DNA of 64,000 nt from Moringa oleifera (GCA_021397835.1 JAJFZO010000165.1:1736001-1800000), one strand, 5' to 3'. Shown: positions 36,320 to 49,820, counted from the first letter of the stretch. Program-made: numbers and translations. Notes: generated from the letters alone by a model not told the origin.

Positions 36320-39040
36320 AAATAAAGCACAATATCAATTCACACAAATCAAATAATAATTTAAAGACAATATAAGAATTAAGAAACATAATAAGTAATA
36401 AAGAACTATAATTAATCAATTGATTAATCAAGATTTTTACTCATAAATTATTCAAAAAAAATGCAGAAACTGATCTAATCAAGAAATTATACAAGAATTA
36501 GAATAGAATAATGTATTACTTGTTCGTACGCCAAGATCTTAAGAATCTTACTACACCCTTGCAAGTAATGAACTCTTAAAAAGTCATCAAGAACCATTAA
36601 GATTCAAAGTTTACATTGCTAAAGTATTAAAATAAAGGTCTTTTTTCCTTCAATTTTTTCTTATTTATAATGAAAATTTTAATGGGCTCTTGCCTAAATC
36701 TTGGAATTTACAGTTGGAAGACCACTATGCATTAAATGTTTCACTTGCGTGACATGCTCACTAGTGAATATTACTCCCGTCATATATTGTGCACCCTTGA
36801 ACATTTTTTTTATCATTTCAAGATCTTTTAGTAAATCTTAAAGAAGTTAGATTTAAACTTTGCCATCTTTCTTAAACGACTCCTTAATGGTTGAGCCTAG
36901 ATCTTGTTTTTACAGTTAGATTTTGCCTGGGTCGAGTTTACCAAACATGAGTTTCCTATCAAATTTTCTCAAGCAATTAACCTCACTAGGTCAAGCTTCA
37001 TTTATCATGATCAAGTATTTGAATTAGCCATTGTATTTAAGGTTAAGGATTAGCTTTAAATCGCCAGGTCAAGCTCTCGATGCTAATAAAGCCAATTGAC
37101 AAGGTTTGTCATTAATCTTTGGCCCCTAAACAAGGTCTAGCACCCAATACTAACACAATTTGCTGATAAGGTCTATCATCAGTCTTTAACTTAATCACTC
37201 TATAAGGTTAGGAATCAACTCTGGCATAGTTAGACTTAATTATACCTGCCTTTTGATGTTCATCACCTTGAATTATATTATTGTAACGTATTTATTGTGA
37301 CATGGCTGCATGCGATTTGGGATCCATGAATGTATTGGATCTTGGACTATGCCTTTTAAGTTGCGCTATATGTAACCCATGCCTTAATCTTTTTTGCCTT
37401 CTCATTGCACTTTCGACATTCAAAGCTTCTTTCATGTTTCTCTCTCTGTCCAAGTTTTGTCTTCTTCAACGTTTTTTTGCTTCTTTGATGATTTCTTCAA
37501 CCTTCTATTCTTATTTTCTTTTTTAGAGCTAATGGTTGATTTTCAACCCTCAATTTATTTTTTTTAGGATCATGTCATGAGCATGCGTAGCCCTAAGGCT
37601 AGGTGTATCTAGGAATATACAACACCTAGACCCTTAGACTAAACTACCACTGATCTATTTGTCTTGCCTAATGAAGGAATCATTTTTTATTTTTCCAAAC
37701 CCTACAATGGATATTCCTTACCTTCATTTGCCAAAGGTAAAAACAATTCTCAAAGTCATCCCTCAAACAACTTAACTTGATGGAGATACCTTGATCCTAA
37801 TGTCACAAGTAATGAGTCTTTGTTAAGCCCTAATGATAGACCCGATCCAAATATGTGTTCTTAAATTAGAAGCATTTCTCTATGGGCTATTCCCTAAGGT
37901 TCTAAGTCATAGTTATTTTTCTTTTCCTTTTCTTCATTATCAAAATTCTTTTGGCCTCCTTGAGCCTTATCCATTTTCCTTTATCTTTTATAGATTAACT
38001 AGAAATGGCCCACAAATAAGCCTTTTGGAAGCAAATGCAATTGGTTTTGGGCCACGTGATTGAGCCCAACTCCACCTTCCCTTAACAAGTATCTATCGGG
38101 TCAAGGTCTCGACCTTAAAGGGAAACATAGGTTAGTAAGAAGAGATAAATCTTGACTTAAACACCTTCTTTCGCTCTTCCCCAAAAACGAACTAAAAAAA
38201 CACTGATTCAAACACAAACCATAGCTCTTTCTTAAAAATATCTTCTTGCCCTATCTTTTCCCTCACTTCAACTTACTAATAAAGAAGTTACTATAGCCAT
38301 ATACCTCTCTCCGAGCCTCTCACAGCTAAGGACACAATAATTGCCTTACCTAACCTATTGTCCATCTTGCTTTTAGTCCCTACTAGTGAATGATTTATCC
38401 TTGATTGGAACATCAAGGCAATCAATTCTGTTGATTCAGTAAATAAAGTCTATGAAACGGTTTGTAAATCCATTTTGCCTATTGACAAGGAGAGGTTTTT
38501 GGCTGACTACAACCAAGACTTCTTTTAATAAGTTTGCCATATGTCTAGATGAGAATTAGTGAGTCAAGAGTTGTGCTTATTCTTTTGAAGGTGCTTGAAG
38601 GTCTCTCTACTTATGGCATCACCGATATTGCTAGTTACCAAGCCTTGCCATTCAAATGAAAAGAATGTCATCCTAATGAAAAGTTAGACCCCTCCTTTAT
38701 CAATGTTTGAGATGCTTGGTTGTGCCAATTGCCCTAGTTAACAATATATGACTTTTTTTGCTTGGCAGCAACTTGGTTCTTATGTTCATTAGATGCCCAA
38801 CTTATTTGCCAGTTATCTAGCAGCTGTAAACTTACTTATTTCCAAGTGCAACTTAATGCTACTTTAACACATAAAGGTCAATGTTAATGATTGAAAGTGG
38901 CATCTCTATTTGTGCACATTGGAGAAAATTCTCCACTAATGACACCTAAAATTTTTCTCCAAAGCTGAGTAGTCTTCTTGATCCAACATAATTTTTTAGA
39001 GCAGTCTCACCTTAAGTGGCTAAAACCTCTACGTAGAAAT
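36320..39040. other. unassigned region
   Basis: No recognised coding sequence. A 74-codon frame at 37,302-37,526 and a 76-codon frame at 37,833-38,063 are hydrophobic, have no recognisable homology and are probably chance frames. Composition shifts towards the less AT-rich sequence of the following block somewhere between about 38 and 39 kb. Confidence 0.35.
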
Positions 39041-39049
39041 GTTTTTATT

Positions 39050-42000
39050 GCGAAAACAATGACATTCTAGAAGCTCTCACTCAAACAAGGATTTCATATA
39101 CTATACTAACAACGAAGTTAGTGGACATAGGCATGTCCCCCTTCACATTCCCCTAGTAGGTGAACTACTAATAGCAATGGAAGTTCCTTATGCTTGGGTC
39201 CATTCTCCCCTTAAAAAAAAAAAAAGAAAGTGACTTAGCTACTAATCTAAAAGCTAGAAGCCGAAAGCCAATGACATTAGCTAAGCAATTGAAAGACCTA
39301 GATGAATCAGTTATGGTAAAAGCAGTTGGTTAACTAGCCAAAAAATATTCCACACCTGCTTCTTTAGGAAAAGTTACAAAAGTGAATACCACTACGTTAG
39401 CTACCTCTTTTACTAATAAAGCGACAAAAGGCGGGTACGATGTTTTCGTTTGTATCCCATTTTACCTTGATATAGATGAATGAATGCCCCTTCCTATAAC
39501 AACCTAACGCATTACTTCTAAATGATGAGGCAAACAACACAGGTTCGGTCTCATCAGAAGTGAAGGCTGTGTTTGAGCCCATCATATCATAAACCCTTGT
39601 AATATACATAATACTGAAATAAATCATAGGTCCTTAACATTAAGTTGAACTAAACTATCCGCCAAAGTCAAAGATTGAAAATGAGTATCCTTTCTCATGG
39701 CATCTCCTAGACGTATGACTTGATCTAGAGATTGAAGTGGGGTTGTCTTATGACCTTTCATTGCATTTCATAAGCCTATTGCTCTAGTGGTTAAGAGGTT
39801 CCAACACTTTTTAGTGATGTAATCAAGGATCCACTCTTTTCCTTTTGGTAGCCATGTTGGTATCCATACGTATGAGCATGAGCCTATTCAAACCTTTCCC
39901 TAATAGATATGATAATGATTGGTTTAGGTTGAGCTATTCAAATAAATAAAGTCGATGATTTCATATCGATGAGTTTAGAGCTACTTCATTTTTGAGATGC
40001 TTTCCTTCCCTTCCCTCTAGTGGGGAAGCAAGCGTTCACATATCATCCTATTGATTCTCGAAAATGTGTTTGGAATGGTGGTCCGCTTAGACCAAGAGAA
40101 GTCATGTGATGATGACAACTAAACTCAAAGGGCTAGTATTCATTTTGCTCACTAGCCTTAAAATATAGATGCTATTTTAGTATCTTTAAAGTATAAGATG
40201 GATTCAATCAGAAGCTCCTTGCGTAGATATACATACTATGGTGCAAACCAAGAACGTCCAATCCAAGTGAGAGTTTCAAGTTTGGTAAGCATCAAACACA
40301 CTGTCGCTACGACTCATAATGTGTAAAAAATAGCCATTAATTGTGTAAGTGCCTGTCATGATGGGGAACAGTCTACACGCTTCCCTTAACGGGTTCTTAT
40401 AGGTGTTTAGACCGGATGACCATGATGGTAACAATCTAAACCTTATTTTCAAAGGTTTAGATTTCTGGTCAAGAATGTATGCCCTAAATAGTGCTTTTGG
40501 AGCCTAACTATGTAAAGACAAGGTTCCCCTCGGTTAGTATCCCTTGACTTGATAGTACTACTAAGCACTTTTCAACCCTTTGGCCAAACCAAAATTATCT
40601 TGGACAAAGAGCACAACGATAGGTAAAACTTCACCAGGTAAAAAAAATCTCATTCCGCACCTTCCACTTTTGTTGTTGAAAGGATGAAATGATTCAAGGT
40701 ATTTTCGATTGGGTTAAGGACACGTAAATTTTTCACGGTTAATGGCAATTTTCGTAGATGCTACCCTAATAAACCATAAGGTGTAAGCCTATGATTTTAA
40801 AGTATGCCCTAGTGAAAAGAGGGCTAGACTTTTGGTATAGACCATGTACTTATTTACAAAATAAGTACAACACAATATATTGTTCCTTGGTCTTTGCTTA
40901 CTGAAGATGCATAACTACACTAGTAAAAAATTGTCACCAAGAGGTTAGTCCTAAGATTTTGTTCATCCAAAATGCTTTCCTCTCCTTAAAGGTCACTTAA
41001 AGGAGGCATCACATACACTTACTTGTCTTTTTGATAAGAATTTTCTTTTTTAAAATATTGTTAGACCTTCCCTATCGGTCAAGTAACTTCTCCTTTCTTC
41101 ATTTCTTTTTAGTCCTTTGTAACTCAATCTATCGGTCAAGCCTCTTTTAGACCCTTTTCCTTTCATTCTTCTTTTGTAAAACACCTTAATAAAATGAAAA
41201 ACAAAAATTAAGAAAACCCTACTCATTTGAATGAATTGAAAAGAATGAAAAGTGACAGCTCAAACTAGCCAAGATTTAGGGGTCACCTCGCAGCTCTTTC
41301 ATCATATTGGATTGCAATTGGCTCGTTTTAGTTAAAATAAGCCCCCAAGACCCTATCTTTAGTAGGTTCTTTAGTCTTCACTCTTAAGAACTAGTACGCC
41401 TTATACTCGAAAGCTAAAGAGTAGCTAAACTAAGCAACTTGTTGGGAGATTAGATGGTAGTTAAAAGAGATGTGTGCAAGGTTTACTAGTAAAAGGTACA
41501 TTAGTGCGCACTTCCATTTTCTCATGGGGTAGGATTAGCTGACAGCAGATGAACGTATTATTTGAGCTTATATTATGAAGGAGAGTCTTCGATGGACTCA
41601 GCCTGAAGGATTTCCTCCCACTAGTTTTCATTAAGGCCTATCTTTTCAGTCGAACTATTGAATGGAGCTCCAACAGAAAAAGTACTCTTTTTGCCATTGT
41701 AGATGCTAGAACTACCAAAAAAGACCTACTCTTACTATGGAAGTATGCGCCCTTATTTCAAAAAACGTGAAGCTTTTTCCTCGCTACTAAAGAAGCTTAT
41801 CCTTAGTTGGTCAATTATAAATAAGGGAATGTCAACTCAATCAACTTGACTCATTTCAAAATAGGGTTGACGGGAGGGATAGAACATGAGCATAAGTTGT
41901 CTTACTGCCCAGTCCTTTAAAATCTAACGTCAAATAAAAAGTGAATTAGAGATTTGGGTCTTAGTCTCAGTGTGGCTGATCATGCACTGTAGACTAGCAT

Positions 42001-43430
42001 CCCATAAGTCATGGTGGGCAAAGATCCATAGTACTTTCCTTATTATCATGGTAGCATAAGCATTCGCTTTTAGTAAATAGTAGCATTAGATTAAGGTTCT
42101 GCCAATTTATAGCATAAGATAACCAACCATTGTTTACCATTTAATATGTTTTTTTTCCTAAATTTTCTTAAACTGTGGTATCATGGTCAGCCCTTATAAC
42201 TAAAGATTTATAGCTAAACATAGTAAGCCATTGGAACCTTTATAGCATGGCCTTTCATAGAGGTTTTTATTCCTGATTATTGAAAGCCCTCATCGATAGA
42301 TTTATAGCTTGGCAGAATTCTCGAAACTAAGATCCATTAGTCAATCAAAGGCTTAAACTATAGATGTAGGCTACCCAAGATACAGAAAGCCACATGGGGA
42401 TAACAATAGTGGATATGTTCGTCCATATCTATACCGCAGGACTATACTATACAAGATAGGCAACAGTTTAGCTTTAGATCATCAGTAGCCATGGTCAAGT
42501 AAAGGCTTCCATGGCTCTAAGTTAGTAGACGTGGCCGCGCATGAGATGTTAGCCTTTAGACCTTCCCCATGGATTAGGGCTAAGAGCCTTATTATGTTCC
42601 ACGCGTCTTAATCTTAGCTTTATCACCTTTATAAACAATTTTTTTTTTAGTATAGAAAAAGTAGGAGCCATATGTCTTCCAAGGTGAACTGCTCTATAAA
42701 TTACATAATGTTATTAATTTATACATATATATATATATATATTGCATAAAAGTATCATCTATTCGTCTTTATGGTGGTTGATAGATTCTCTTAGAAATAG
42801 GACTCCTCTTTTTTGTCTTATTCTTTCTGAAAGGACGTAATGGGAAAGCATGGAGTTCTAATTAGCATAACATTCAATTGAGACAATCAATTCTTGAGTC
42901 ATTTATGTAGGACATTATGGATGAGGGAGCTAGCTTATGGTCTAGTAGTGCCACCCACAAAGGGAAGTTAGATCAAGATGGTTGGTGATTTGTTGAGGAG
43001 CTTGGTAAATGGCAAGCTGAGATTCTGGGAAATGATGTTAGTAACAGTTATGTGCTTATCCAAACTCAGTGAATAGAAGCACTGAGAGATCGCTGTTTGT
43101 GTGTATGAAGGACTAAAGAAATGAAAGAGTTGGCTCTGCCCAAAATAGGATAAGAGGAAAATTGCTTCAATATCAATGACTTTTCTAAGGAGATGGAGCT
43201 ACTGCACACAGAGGTGCATGAAGGGAAGCAAAGCAATGATAGAAATGTAAAGCCATGTTGGAGAGCGTAGGAGTTTGAGGTTGGTGATGAAGTATGGTCC
43301 TAACAAAAATAGTTAGGTAGACAGATGTGATCAATTGCAACAGTGAAGGATAAGGCTTTGCTCTAGCTGAGGCTCATACTAGGCTGGAGCAAGGTGTTTA
43401 GAATTCTTGATCATTTTAGATAGGATGAAA
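39050..43430. other. mitochondrial-like spacer, no recognised genes
   Basis: No gene of plant mitochondria recognised. The 76-codon minus-strand frame at 39,397-39,627 matches nothing I know. The composition resembles plant mitochondrial intergenic DNA. A (TA)n tract lies at 42,721-42,743. Confidence 0.35.
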
Positions 43431-43435
43431 AATGA

Positions 43436-44235
43436 ATCCATCAGAAAGGAAAATTTATTCCCCACCCACCGCCCTTGAGAAACCACATATTCGTATTAGT
43501 GGCAACTGATTATTTCTCCGAGTGGGTGGAGGCTGTACCTTTAAAATTCGTGATAGGGGTGGTGGTAGCAGATTTCATCCATACCAATATCATGTACAGA
43601 TATGACATCTCCACATTTTGTTCTCCATTCAAGAACTAAACCATGGAAAAATTTGGCAAGAAGTCTCAAATCACATAGAACATTTCTACAGCATATAATC
43701 CGTGACTCAATGGACTTGCTAAGGCATTCAACAAGACACTATGGAAGATATTGATGAAGGTCATCTCCAAGAATAGAAGGGATTGGCACGAAAGGTTGTT
43801 AGAAGCTTTATGGACCAACTAGACCATTGATCGAAGCATCCGCTCAAGGTACAAATTCCCTCGTTGTAAGTGGCCATGCAGTGCTATATGATGATGAAGC
43901 AAAACGTGAAACTTCGGCTTGCTGAACTTGAGGGCTTGGATTAAAAATGGCTACAATCTCAGCAAACGCTCAAAGTATACCAAGCAAGGATGTCTTACAT
44001 GCATTCAACAAAAATGGTGTGTAGGTCCTCTTTCAAAAAGAAGGACCTCATCTTGGCTATAAAATGACTTATCATAGTCTTGCGTCGATCCAAAGGAAAG
44101 TTTAAGCTAAAATGGGAAGGGCCAGTAAAATGGGTCTTTTCAAATTGTGCATACTAGCTCATCACTATTGACAAACATAGAATGCCTACCATTAATGGGC
44201 ATTTTCTAAAACAAGTACTTCCCTTGAAAAGACAT
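43436..44235 (+). pseudogene. Ty3/gypsy integrase and C-terminal relic
   Basis: The plus strand reads as a chromovirus/Tat-type gypsy integrase catalytic domain: LVATDYFSEWVEAVPLKFV (about 43,497-43,553), VVADFIHTNIMYRYDI (about 43,563-43,608), ISTAYNP..NGLAKAFNKTL (about 43,682-43,740) and VISKNRRDWHERLLEALW (about 43,760-43,814). It continues to the C-terminal region with RLAELEGLD (about 43,913-43,940), MSYMHSTK-like sequence and INGHFLKQVLP-like sequence ending near 44,230. Several in-frame stops are present. No reverse transcriptase or LTR was recognised nearby. It lies inside mitochondrial-like DNA. Plant mitochondrial genomes often hold nuclear retroelement fragments, so it may have been part of the transferred DNA. 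Confidence 0.85.
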
Positions 44236-44239
44236 ACAA

Positions 44240-46260
44240 ACGTGAGTGGAGTGTAAATTATGATATAAAATAGGTCACTTCATAAGGATGCAGAAGCTGT
44301 TACACTATTTGAAGATGCTTGTCTTAGTTGACATCCTTCATGTGTATACGATTTTTCTCCAAGCATGAAGGGATGATTCATATCTAGGGTAATTTACTAA
44401 TGCATTGGCCATACTGGCTTCCATGATTAGTAAAAGGTATTTATATCCAACTAATAGAGCCGACAAATTGGATTGAAATCAGTGTGAAGAAAAGTCGTGC
44501 AAGGACCAATTAAGCACAACTAAATAGTAGTCATGTTCAATAAGGAAAAAAAGAAAGATTGTCCATGCTTCTAATGCCCGTATGAACTAAGTAGGAAGTT
44601 GGACCAGAACTAAAGGACTTTATGAGACCTAATTTCCTATCTACCTCTCTGAATCCTATGTTCTTGGAATAGTAGAGATTCATGCTTTAGCCGCTTCATT
44701 TGAAGAAGGGCTTATAGTTTGAAAAATCAATATAAATGCCAAAAAAAAAAAGGAAAATGTACATCAAGGATGTATAACAAGACAATGAAAAGAAATGGTA
44801 TCGTTTAATATTAATAAAATGACTAGACATACATAGTCACGATCAGATTTAGAAGAATAGTTCATTTAAGAGCTACCGTGTATGTTTTCTCTTGAATTTC
44901 TTCATGAGATTTGCGATCACATTTTCTCCACGCTTCGCTAGTCCTCTAAATCCCCTTAAGTATTCAAAGAAAAATTGTTTGATCAAAAAATGGATTAAGC
45001 AAGGTGTTGATTTCTCTTTTCAAATTAAGGTCTTCTTCAAAAGAACTAGAGTTACCCGAGTAACTCTATTAGGAGTTTATTAAAAGCTGAAAAATGGAAG
45101 ACTCGGGCTTTTACAAAAAGTCTAGGAAACCAAAAAAGGAATACTTAGGTCATAAGGCAAGGAGGTACGAAACCCCAATTGAACTCACTAAGGAAAAGGT
45201 AAGTACTTTCATATTGTTTCTTTTAAAGTAATATAAATAAATGCCTAGATTGGGGGGCATCGGCCCATAGGAAAATGTTTGCACATGCGATCATGAATTG
45301 AGCAAGATCAAAACATTCAGTTGTCAATGGACAAATTTTACCAAAACATCGATTGCAAATGAAGGATGGCTAGGCCTTGGTTCATAGGGTTAGAGTATTC
45401 CCTATCATGGGCTTACACAAATCAGAACTAAACTAGTTAATTCTCATTTATTTATCAACCGACCGACTTTAAGCAACCTTGGCATTTCTTTTTGAGATCC
45501 CAAATCTTCAAGTGGGCCCTCTTGGCCACCTGCGACCTTGATTTTTTAGAGAATACAACTCCTATGTCATAAAACTTATAGCTCGGTAGTCCATCGGGTG
45601 GCTTTGTTTATCCTTTCTATTTCAAGTGTCTTCTTGGACAGTTATAGTGGCCTATAGGCACGAGATGTGCCTTGTGGTGGGCAAGGGCTGCGGTCCCCTA
45701 GACATAGTCCTTTCATGTAGTGGCCGTTTAGTCCATGGTCCATTAGATGGTTGATGCAAGGCTAGAACTTGGATCACATTGATTCCGCTCATTCTTATCC
45801 TTCACTTCAGGGCCTATCCCTCGATGTGGTCAATACTCCATATTGTCGGGTAGTGAAACCTACAGGTTTCACTAATGCCTCTTCTTTTTTCCTTTTTTTG
45901 CTCACTCTTAAGGTCTAAACCCCCATAAAGGAAGAAGGAGTCAATTGAACATCTCAACCATTTAATTGGGAATTTCACTAGCATCCGATCCCTAATTCTT
46001 GTTCATGTCAGATGATCATGTTGGGTGAATTATGACCTCATAAAATCATGCCTGATAAGTAACAACCACTTCATCATAGTACTTACTTATGGGCTAGCAA
46101 GTCACACTTTGGCCAAGTATCATACAAAAAGACTTCTAAGAGCCAAAAGTATTGAAGGAATGGCCATAGGAATGGGCACATCATGACATCGTAAGATGTC
46201 TCAACTCAATCAATTAGTTAGTAATATAAATGTTAGAAAAAGTAAATGAAAAGAGTAATA
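44240..46260. other. mitochondrial-like spacer
   Basis: No gene recognised. A 63-codon plus-strand frame at 44,892-45,083 is basic but unmatched. The stretch 45,480-45,860 is relatively GC-rich; I looked for rRNA or tRNA structure and could not support one. Confidence 0.35.
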
Positions 46261-46269
46261 AGAAGTAAA

Positions 46270-47335
46270 AAGGATAAAAAGAATTCCCAACTACAAAGCA
46301 AAATTCCCATTGATGGTATACTTAGTGTAATCGAGCTCTAAGATCACATCTTTGGAATAATATCCAATTAGAAAAGGAAATCCAAGTAGAGATGAACTAC
46401 CTATGAGCATCATGGCATAGGTAAAATGGAACAAAGAGGTAAGTTTCCCATCTTTCGTAGATATTGCTCATCCGACATGGCATGAATCAGTGGACCTGCA
46501 CTTAGGAATAGTGTTGCTTTAAAGAACATTTGATTCATTAAGTGAAAGATGCTAACCGAATAGTTAGAGATGCTACAAGCAAAGATCGTATGGCCTCATT
46601 GACTGCAAATTGAATAAGCAATGACCTTTTCTAGATCGTTTTATAATATTCCAGTGGGTGTCACAAGGATAGATGTTGTAGTTCCTACAGAAGTAATAAC
46701 AATCAAAGCTGTAGGTAGGTATTCAAATAAAGGGGAGCACCTTGCAATCATGAAAATTCCCCTTGTTACCATAGTACCTGCATGAATTAAAGTGGATATT
46801 GAGGTGCATGCTCCATAGCATCTGGTGACCAAGTATGCGATCCTATCTGTGTGGATTTCTTGACAACACTAATATGAAGCAAAACACAAATGAGAGTTAT
46901 GGCATTCAATCTCATATTGCAAGAAATTCAAAACTTTATGGGGGCATTAGCATGAGCAAAAATTATTGAAAAGTCTATTATTTAAACAGAGTAAAATGAC
47001 CTAAAATCCTAGGAGCTAATTCAAAATCACCTACTCGATTGAGAAGCATAGCTTCTGTAGCTGCTTTATCTGTCTGAATTCATGTAAACCAAAAATGAAT
47101 TAATAAATATGAAGCAAGACCTACTCCCTCCCATCCCAGGAATAATTAAAGAGAGTTATCTCCAGTCACTAACATTGGCATAAAAAAAGAAGAACAAATT
47201 AAATAACATATCAATCGAGAGCTATGTGTATCCTCAGACATATATGAAATGGAATAAATATGGACCAGGCTACTTATGGATGTAACCACAATTAACATCA
47301 CTACGATCGGGCTACCAAACACAGAGTCAAAAGTG
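46270..47335 (-). pseudogene. nad5: nad5 exon 2 (mitochondrial NADH dehydrogenase subunit 5), NUMT copy
   Basis: Encodes part of the membrane proton-pumping subunit 5 of complex I. On the minus strand the reading is [75 protein letters not shown]. At 46,641-46,832 follow [20 protein letters not shown] and [18 protein letters not shown]. Then come [34 protein letters not shown] and [18 protein letters not shown], ending near 46,270. This covers nearly all of exon 2 (about 1.2 kb in plants). Stops (for example Q to stop after GDNSL, and TGA after HFWFT) and frameshifts show it is not functional. Exon 2 starts near 47,335, just after the intron domain V. Confidence 0.95.
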
Positions 47336-48167
47336 AATTACGAGTCAGACCAATTTATAAATCAAGCAAGTTGCCCTTGCATGCAATGATGTGATAGTGA
47401 ACCTTTCATTCTAATTCTGTGCTCTCCGAACCATGTGGGAAGGTTTCCCATCACGCAGCTCACAAACTTGTTCTTTCGCGGGAACCCTATGTTCAAATAG
47501 GCCTAAAAAAGAGGTACAATCTCGCTTTCTTTTCCCACACAAGTATATAGCATCCGCCATGCTTAGGCCCTTTCTTCCCTTCCCTAATAAAAAAGTCCAC
47601 CACTAGCCTTAATAGTCTCACATAAGGCATGTAGACTTGCATCATTTTTTAGTAGGTGATTCACTACCAATGTGAAGAAAAGGTGGATTAAGAAAATGGG
47701 GTACTATAAGCCCTCTGACCCATGCATTTAACCAACTCATGTGGTTCACTAATTCCACCAATTAAACCCTTAGAGTGATTTAGTCAATAAGAGGTGTGTT
47801 TGAAATGGGTGGTGCGCTATCCCTATTAGGCTAGGCCATTCCCCATAAGGCCCCCACCATTGAGCCATAAGTGCCTTCTTGTTACCTATATGCGAGGAAC
47901 CATCCCGTGTTCCCTAATTGGGATCGCTCCCACAGCTATAGCATTTGTGATTGGCACACCTAATTGTGTATCGATCAAAAAATAGGCAGCACAGCCCCCA
48001 ACCCAATGGAGTGTTTATGTCCAATATGTCCCCCCTAATTCTTGACATGCTATGGTGCCTCGAAGTGGGTAGAAGCAGGTCGAGTTCGTATCGTTGTGGA
48101 GTAAAATTGCATTTGGATCTGATCTATCTAGTCAACAATTCATCCGATGACTTGATGGTCGCCAAAG
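47336..48167 (-). other. nad5 group II intron 1, NUMT copy
   Basis: About 830 bp separates nad5 exons 1 and 2, close to the usual length of this intron. Domain V is visible on the minus strand at 47,419-47,463: GTGAGCTGCGTGATGGGAAA, then CCTTCCCACATGGTTC and GGAGAGCAC. This forms the conserved stem with a GAAA-type loop. The intron's presence means the transfer was DNA, not spliced RNA. Confidence 0.88.
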
Positions 48168-48357
48168 AAGCCCCAAAAAACATCAAAGTAAGCATTAGCT
48201 CCTAATGCGGCTCTACAAAAAGTAATCAAAGATAAGATCAAGGAGATGAGATGGACATAGTGGTCATCATAACGATTCTTGCAGATCCTAGAAAATGTTT
48301 AAAAAAAGATGCTATGAAACTTTCTAGTAGGGGAAAAAATATGATAAATAGATACAT
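48168..48357 (-). pseudogene. nad5: nad5 exon 1, NUMT copy
   Basis: On the minus strand the ATG at 48,357 opens MYLFIIFFPLLESFIASFFK, then HFLGSAR and VMMTTMSIS. The frame then breaks, but ALGANAYFDVFWGF-like sequence precedes the intron at about 48,168. The exon is about 190 bp against the usual 230 or so, so a short internal deletion is likely. It continues, after the group II intron, into exon 2 at 47,335. Confidence 0.9.
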
Positions 48358-48537
48358 AATTTCAAGTGTGATTAGACAACCACAAATCAAATAATGACAA
48401 AGTACTTGTGATTGAGTGATAAACTAATCGACGTTCGGAGAATGCTCAACAGAAAGAATGAGTCACAAGTTGAATTGGTTGCCCCAATGCTTTATTAACA
48501 GGCATTTTCAGGGACAAGCTCGTAGTTAAAATGCAAT

Positions 48538-48749
48538 TTAAAATACAAATGCGATTAAAAAGGCCATCATTGGGGCAAACAATGTAGAGCAATGCCTAAA
48601 ATGGCATAACTAAATGATTGTTTAGCCAATGAGGGATTTTGCACCATGGAATGGATTAAAGAACTGAAAACATTTCCAATACCAATAGTAGCTCCTGCTA
48701 AAGCAATTATAGCAACCTCGATACCTATTGATTTAGCACCTTCTAACAT
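48538..48749 (-). pseudogene. atp9: atp9 (ATP synthase subunit 9), NUMT copy
   Basis: Encodes the proteolipid c subunit of the mitochondrial ATP synthase rotor. The minus strand reads [54 protein letters not shown]. After a frame break comes [14 protein letters not shown] with TAA at 48,538-48,540. Both transmembrane helices and the central loop are recognisable. The copy is 212 bp instead of about 225, with a net 13-bp loss near 48,585-48,590 that causes the frameshift. Residues such as S in AKQS and P in FAPMM match pre-editing mitochondrial DNA. It lies about 180 bp upstream of nad5 exon 1 on the same strand. Confidence 0.96.
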
Positions 48750-48754
48750 TTTGA

Positions 48755-49820
48755 GTCAAGAATTCTCGTCAGGCTTTTTCATTCACTTTTCACTTTAAAA
48801 TTTCTCATCGATTCTTCCCCTCATTCCTTTTATCTTGGCCATCTCACTTGGTTTGCCATGGGCATTCTTTTTACCCATGGAGCACCACACTAAACACCAA
48901 CCCAATCCCAATTGTAAAATCAAACTATAAGTAATCACATCAAAAACCTTTATTCTTAACGTGAGCATATGCATTTTGTTTAGCTTAAATGGCTCTGGAA
49001 TAAATGATTGACACGTTAAAGAAAAATAAAAGAACCTGATTTCATTTCCTTTTAAATCTCGAAGACACAAGATGTAGACAAATTAAGATGAATATTTAGT
49101 AAAGCCCTTTTTTGTATTATATTTTCTATCGAATTTTCAAAGTGTGTTGATTTCTGAAACCACTCGATCCATCAAATTCGAAATAAAAACTTCCATTTAT
49201 GGAGTTATACTCATTGTTTTTTTTCATTGTTATCTTTTCTTTTACTTCTCTTTTTAGTGGTAGAAGAAAGATAGAAGTAGTAGTTATTTGTGATAGCAAG
49301 TGAATTTCAGGTTTATTGGGCATTAGAAAACGACTGATTCTTTGTCCTTTCTTTATTTACATATAATATATGTAAGGAAGTGGCATACTCTTTCAAATAA
49401 AGGGTAGTGGAAAGAAAATTTGACTTCCTATACAACCTAACTACCTCTCGAGCGAATAAGTAGGCCGAAATGCAATGTTCCTTGAACAGACCATCATGAA
49501 CAATTAACATGATTTCATTTACAATCTTACAAACTATTCGGGGGCCACAGAAGACCTTTTGCCATCAGACATAAGAAAGCAAGATTGCACTCAAGTGTAC
49601 CTAAAGTCTTATATTCGATGATCTCTTTCCAAGTGGGTTAAAATAAAAGGCTCAACCAACAAAGAATTATGTGACCATCTACTGAGCAATAACCTTAAGT
49701 AATTTGGGAGGCGCTCTGGAAGACACAAAGGGTTTGAAGAAACATCCTTCTCAGCCATATCATAAGACTATAACGTAAGCCTAAAAGAAGACAATTCTTA
49801 TATTTTCCTTCCGTTTTATG
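48755..49820. other. mitochondrial-like spacer between atp9 and the RdRp relic
   Basis: Unmatched minus-strand frames at 48,795-49,070 (91 codons), 49,126-49,323 and 49,313-49,510. The last of these may be a further piece of the mitovirus polymerase relic, but I cannot support it firmly. Confidence 0.3.

Noticed and set aside
39780..39830. tRNA-like string GCTCTAGTGGTTAAGAG
   Set aside because: Looks like a D-arm, but no acceptor, anticodon or T-arm could be paired around it.
45480..45860. Possible rRNA in a GC-richer stretch
   Set aside because: No conserved rRNA core motif was recognised on either strand.
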